Origin: SZUA-186 sp039714155
GTDB taxonomy: Bacteria; Pseudomonadota; Gammaproteobacteria; UBA9214
Length of the DNA: 8,248 nt
Assembly (NCBI GenBank): GCA_039714155.1
Contig: JBDLJX010000110.1
Span: 1 to 8,248, forward strand
Direction: 5' to 3'
Shown here: piece after piece, positions 5,520-8,248 of the stretch
How the letters are laid out: each line of letters begins with the position of its first letter
Numbering within the stretch: the first letter of the stretch is position 1
The notes under the pieces: generated by a model
What the model was told of the DNA's origin: nothing
Databases searched by the model: none
The model's input: the letters and a program-made list of their open reading frames with translations, nothing else
Made by a program: the position numbers and the translations under genes

Positions 5520-7631
5520 TTATTTAAACAGCCCCTTCAGCAGCTGGTCATCGAGCTTGTCTTTCAGCAGGTCCCGGCTTTTTTTCTCAATCTCCTTTTT
5601 CGCTTTCTTCTTGACCACGTCACCGACCGCCGCACCGAGGTCCGGTTTCCAGGTCGGCTTGCTGAATGTCCCGCCGATACGAATCGGGATGGCGACCCCC
5701 TTAAGTTCCGACAACGCCTTGCCACCCTCCCCCTCGAGCGTACCGACAATCTTGGTAGTCAGTTCATAGTTAATGGTCTCCTCCGGCAGGCTGACCTTGC
5801 CCTTGCCGGTTACACGCAACAACGGCGACTTCATCAACAGGTCCTTGTTCTTCACCATACCATCCTTGACCCTGGCCGTACCACGCAACTCGGCGAAGTC
5901 GGTCTGGTTCGGTTCACTGGTCGCCGGCGCCGGCTTGCCCTGCAGTTTGGCCTGCGCATCGCGTATCAGCGAGGCGATGTTGACCCCCTTGACTGCGCCC
6001 TCGGTAAACGCAAACAACACATCGCCGTTCAGTGTGCGCTTCATGGCCTCCGGTGTATTGCCACTGGTAGTAAGCTTCGCCGTCAGATCGCCCTTGCCAA
6101 GCACCGTGTCCTCACCGGTCAGGTCCCTGAGCAGTGGCCCGGCCTGGATGCCCGACATGCGTTCATTCATCGATATACGCGGTGTGTCCTTGCGGGCATC
6201 GATGCTGATATCGCCCTGGTATTCACCCTGGTACATCAATGCACTGGCTGGATGGACACGCAACAGGCCATCCTTTGCCCTGACCTTCATTTCGATATTT
6301 GTCGAGCGCAGGTTGTAGGCCTTCAGGCTGCCCAGAGTCAGTGTGCCATCCAGATTCAGGCCGCGCAGCGTCTCGACCGGCAACATGCCGGCACCGCCAC
6401 CGGCAGCGGTGGCCGGTGTCGCTGCAGGCGCCGCTGCTGTTTCGGATGGTGGCGGCAGGTAACGGTCCAGGTCGATGCTGTCGATCTGCAAGCTGAAGGC
6501 AATGGCCGGCGACGCGAAATGTTCAACCCGGCTGCTGCCTTCCAGCCGCGTGTCATCCAGGTGTACGGTCATCGAGGTTGCCGCAAAGTGACGGTTGGAT
6601 GCATCCCATTGCAGGCTGGCATCGGCCTTGCCAAGTACGGTGCTGTCGGATGTTTGCGGGATGTCCTGCCCCAGCGCCGCCATGAGATCGCGCGGCACAA
6701 ATTCCGCGATCCTGACATCCCCCTTGAACTGCGGAGTGTCGCCGGAAATACCGGTACCGGATGCCTGGCCAGTGATCTTCAGTCCCAGCATTTCCAGCAC
6801 TATGGCCGGTAACTCCAGGGTTTGCTGCTCAAGGTCAATGCTGATATCGGAGGCCAGTGTCAGTGCCTGGCGCCCGGCAGGAATGCTGTCACCGGCCATA
6901 TCCAGCAAAAGATGGCTGTCACTGATACTGAATGCCTGCAGGGACGGCGCAATCAGGATAGCGCCGGTCAGTGCAAAGCTGCCGTTGATGGCTGGCTGGG
7001 ACGCCGCTACGCTGAACGACAGATCAAGATCAAATGCCTCACCCGGTTCGATGGCGCCGGTGATAAAGGCGAGATCCTGAATTTCGTAACGGCTTTCTGT
7101 TGCCCGGTCATCCCAGACCAGCTGAGCGTCGGTTACCTTGACGCCACCAATGGCCAGCCCGCCAAGCAGCTCACCACCGTTGTCATCCCTGTCATCTGCC
7201 CTGTCATCCGGCGTACTGTCCTCCGACGCCGCCATCAGGTCATCCCAGTTGGTGGTACCATCAGCCGCCTTGGCCAGGTTGAGCCGCAGGCCGGTCAACC
7301 TGACGGTATCCATTTCCAGTTCCTTGCGCAGCAATGGCAAAAGCTTGACGCGTACCTGTACCGCCTGCATGCGCGCCATCGGCTGATCGCCAAAGCCGGC
7401 GGCATTGCTCAATTGCGTTGGCCCGATATCCAGGCCCAGCCACGGGAACACGGACAATCGCATATCGCCTTCAATCATCAATATCCGGCCGGTGTGTTCC
7501 TCGACCGTGCTGGCGATCTGTTGTTTGTAATCATTGGGGTCAATGATGAATGGCAGGGCAATGGCCAGTATCACGACCAGCCCGACGATGAGTGCGAGAA
7601 AAGACAGGATGAATTTCAATAGCTTGCCCAT
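5520..7631 (-). CDS. AsmA family protein, inner-membrane anchored
   Basis: 703-aa protein of the AsmA/TamB-like superfamily. These are anchored in the inner membrane with a large periplasmic beta-rich body, and are linked to outer-membrane assembly and phospholipid transport. Residues 7-30 form one hydrophobic segment, followed by the family-typical DPNDYKQQIASTVEEHTGR (31-49). LSVFPWLGLDIGPTQLSNAAGFG (59-81) and the C-terminal AsmA block at about 495-665 (GKGDLTAKLTTSGNTPEAM, LNGDVLFAFTEGAVKGVN, GGTFSKPTWKPD) are clear. There is an acidic insert at 137-152 and an Ala/Pro/Gly-rich linker at 394-417. The end is a strongly charged lysine-rich helix (674-697). The ATG at 7631 has AAGGAA (7638-7643) 6 nt upstream. 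It heads the cluster leading to mutY and yggX; asmA genes beside mutY recur in gammaproteobacteria. Confidence 0.94.
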   Translation of the reverse strand: MGKLLKFILSFLALIVGLVVILAIALPFIIDPNDYKQQIASTVEEHTGRILMIEGDMRLSVFPWLGLDIGPTQLSNAAGFGDQPMARMQAVQVRVKLLPLLRKELEMDTVRLTGLRLNLAKAADGTTNWDDLMAASEDSTPDDRADDRDDNGGELLGGLAIGGVKVTDAQLVWDDRATESRYEIQDLAFITGAIEPGEAFDLDLSFSVAASQPAINGSFALTGAILIAPSLQAFSISDSHLLLDMAGDSIPAGRQALTLASDISIDLEQQTLELPAIVLEMLGLKITGQASGTGISGDTPQFKGDVRIAEFVPRDLMAALGQDIPQTSDSTVLGKADASLQWDASNRHFAATSMTVHLDDTRLEGSSRVEHFASPAIAFSLQIDSIDLDRYLPPPSETAAAPAATPATAAGGGAGMLPVETLRGLNLDGTLTLGSLKAYNLRSTNIEMKVRAKDGLLRVHPASALMYQGEYQGDISIDARKDTPRISMNERMSGIQAGPLLRDLTGEDTVLGKGDLTAKLTTSGNTPEAMKRTLNGDVLFAFTEGAVKGVNIASLIRDAQAKLQGKPAPATSEPNQTDFAELRGTARVKDGMVKNKDLLMKSPLLRVTGKGKVSLPEETINYELTTKIVGTLEGEGGKALSELKGVAIPIRIGGTFSKPTWKPDLGAAVGDVVKKKAKKEIEKKSRDLLKDKLDDQLLKGLFK

Positions 7632-7671
7632 TAGTTATTCCTTGTATCGCCACTGGTAAAATAATACGCAT

Positions 7672-7700
7672 AGTATAGTGACTCGCCCCCGGCATTCCTA
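7672..7700 (-). promoter_or_regulatory. Candidate promoter for the asmA-mutY-yggX cluster
   Basis: Between the terminator and the asmA-like gene, the minus strand carries TATACT (7677-7672, 5/6 match to the -10). A weak -35 candidate, TAGGAA (7700-7695, 3/6), lies 17 nt upstream. A second AT-rich stretch, TATTAT, lies a few bases downstream but has no -35. The gap must hold a start, because the strong terminator at 7725-7759 closes the previous gene. The exact element is uncertain. Confidence 0.45.
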
Positions 7701-7724
7701 TTGCTCTGGCATTTCAGCAGACAG

Positions 7725-7759
7725 AAAAAAAGGGCGTGCGGTAAAACCGCACACCCTTT
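7725..7759 (-). terminator. Rho-independent terminator
   Basis: On the minus strand a stem of 14 pairs (AAAGGGTGTGCGGT with ACCGCACGCCCTTT, one G-U wobble, 3-nt loop) runs into seven consecutive Ts. The wobble pair would be a C-A mismatch if read on the other strand, and the T-tract is on the minus side, so the direction is clear. It lies about 50 nt after the stop codon of the right-edge gene and separates it from the asmA cluster. A smaller 5-bp hairpin (7773-7790) precedes it. Confidence 0.92.
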
Positions 7760-7810
7760 CCTGCGTTACGCCCTGTATCTGCCGGTACAGGTGTAAACGT
7801 TTGTGACTGC

Positions 7811-8248
7811 TCAGGCGCCGGTATTAACCCTGGCCTGGCTGGTACGCTCCAGACGACGGGCCTTGAAACGCTCCTCGGCTTCCGCGCGACGTTGCTCGGC
7901 GGCCTTGCGTGACTCTTCCCTGCGCGCCTCGGCTTCCTTCAGGTAGGCATCACGCTCGGCGTCGATAGAAGCACGGTCGAACGCCGGAGCCCCACGGTAC
8001 TGCATGGACTCCTGGATGTTCTTCTGCATCTCGGCTTGCATCTCCTGCATACGCGTATGCATTTCCTGCATGTCGGCATTGCGCTGCTCGATCATGTCGC
8101 GCTCCATTTCGGCAATCGGGTTCGGATTGTTGGCATAGAACTCGGCAGCCTTGGCCTGCTGATCAGCAATGGCCTGCTTCTGCTCATCGGTCATCTCAAC
8201 TGCCGGTGCAACCGGAACGCCATAACCGTAAGGGGCATAACCGTAACC
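7811..8248 (-). CDS. Gly-Tyr-rich, Met-heptad helical protein, 5'-partial, function unknown
   Basis: Only the last 145 codons are visible; the frame is open to the window edge. The ATG at 8194 has no ribosome binding site, and the 18 codons before it stay open and read GYGYAPYGYGVPVAPAVE, so the true start lies outside. The visible protein has three parts. First is a Gly-Tyr-Pro stretch with a five-residue period (GYGYA/PYGYG). Next is a long helix with methionines spaced 3-4-3-4 (MQEMHTRMQEMQAEM, about residues 57-71), typical of coiled-coil core positions. Last is a very charged Arg/Glu/Ala helix to the end. There are no cysteines, no membrane segment and no enzyme motif in this part. Composition recalls structural or surface proteins such as sulfur globule proteins, but that is only a resemblance. 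The gene is followed by its own terminator. Confidence 0.8.
   Translation of the reverse strand, partial: GYGYAPYGYGVPVAPAVEMTDEQKQAIADQQAKAAEFYANNPNPIAEMERDMIEQRNADMQEMHTRMQEMQAEMQKNIQESMQYRGAPAFDRASIDAERDAYLKEAEARREESRKAAEQRRAEAEERFKARRLERTSQARVNTGA
8221..8246 (-). repeat. Short 15-nt-period coding repeat (Gly-Tyr units)
   Basis: The 11-mer CATAACCGTAA (plus strand) occurs at 8221-8231 and again at 8236-8246, a period of 15 nt. On the minus strand this encodes the repeated five-residue unit GYGYA/PYGYG of the right-edge protein. The array continues out of the window, so copy number is unknown. It is a protein-coding tandem repeat, not a CRISPR. Confidence 0.7.

Noticed and set aside
6822..7622. 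266-codon open frame on the plus strand
   Set aside because: It is entirely antisense to the asmA-like gene, has no recognisable domain or ribosome binding site, and is expected by chance in GC-rich coding DNA.
7811..8194. Complete 127-aa gene starting at the ATG at 8194
   Set aside because: There is no ribosome binding site before that ATG, and the same frame stays open upstream to the window edge with a Gly-Tyr repeat, so the gene is 5'-partial.
8221..8248. CRISPR-like or regulatory direct repeat
   Set aside because: The 15-nt period keeps the reading frame and encodes Gly-Tyr units, with no spacers, so it is a coding repeat.

Overview
All supported genes lie on the minus strand, so transcription runs from position 8248 toward position 1. 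The content points to a gammaproteobacterium. The evidence is a mutY-yggX pair (YggX-type Fe(II)-trafficking proteins are essentially beta/gammaproteobacterial), an asmA gene just upstream of mutY, and fairly GC-rich coding DNA. I cannot name a genus. A Gly-Tyr-rich protein at the right edge recalls sulfur-oxidising members of the group by composition only, which is weak evidence.

Layout in transcription order. (1) 8248-7811: the 3' part of a gene for a Gly/Tyr-rich, methionine-heptad, highly charged helical protein of unknown function, closed by a strong intrinsic terminator at 7725-7759. (2) 7631-3608: a tight cluster of asmA-like, exported SRPBCC-like protein, mutY and yggX. Gaps are 11 nt or less, or the genes overlap. 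It appears to combine cell-envelope homeostasis (AsmA-like and a periplasmic lipid/ligand-binding-fold protein) with protection against oxidative damage (MutY removes adenine opposite 8-oxoguanine; YggX protects or supplies iron for Fe-S proteins such as MutY). (3) 3513-166: a complete four-gene dTDP-L-rhamnose cassette in the order rfbA-rfbC-rfbD-rfbB, with all junctions overlapping. It converts glucose-1-phosphate plus dTTP to dTDP-L-rhamnose for O-antigen or other surface polysaccharide; no glycosyltransferase is visible here. (4) 127-2: a tRNA-Phe(GAA) gene with its own sigma70-like promoter and encoded CCA.

There is no intergenic stretch over 300 bases, and I saw no CRISPR, transposase or IS. 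Most of the window is ordinary conserved chromosome. The parts least explained are the right-edge Gly-Tyr/Met-heptad protein, the SRPBCC-like protein between asmA and mutY, and the missing obvious terminator between yggX and rfbA. I found no strong evidence for a new multi-gene system.
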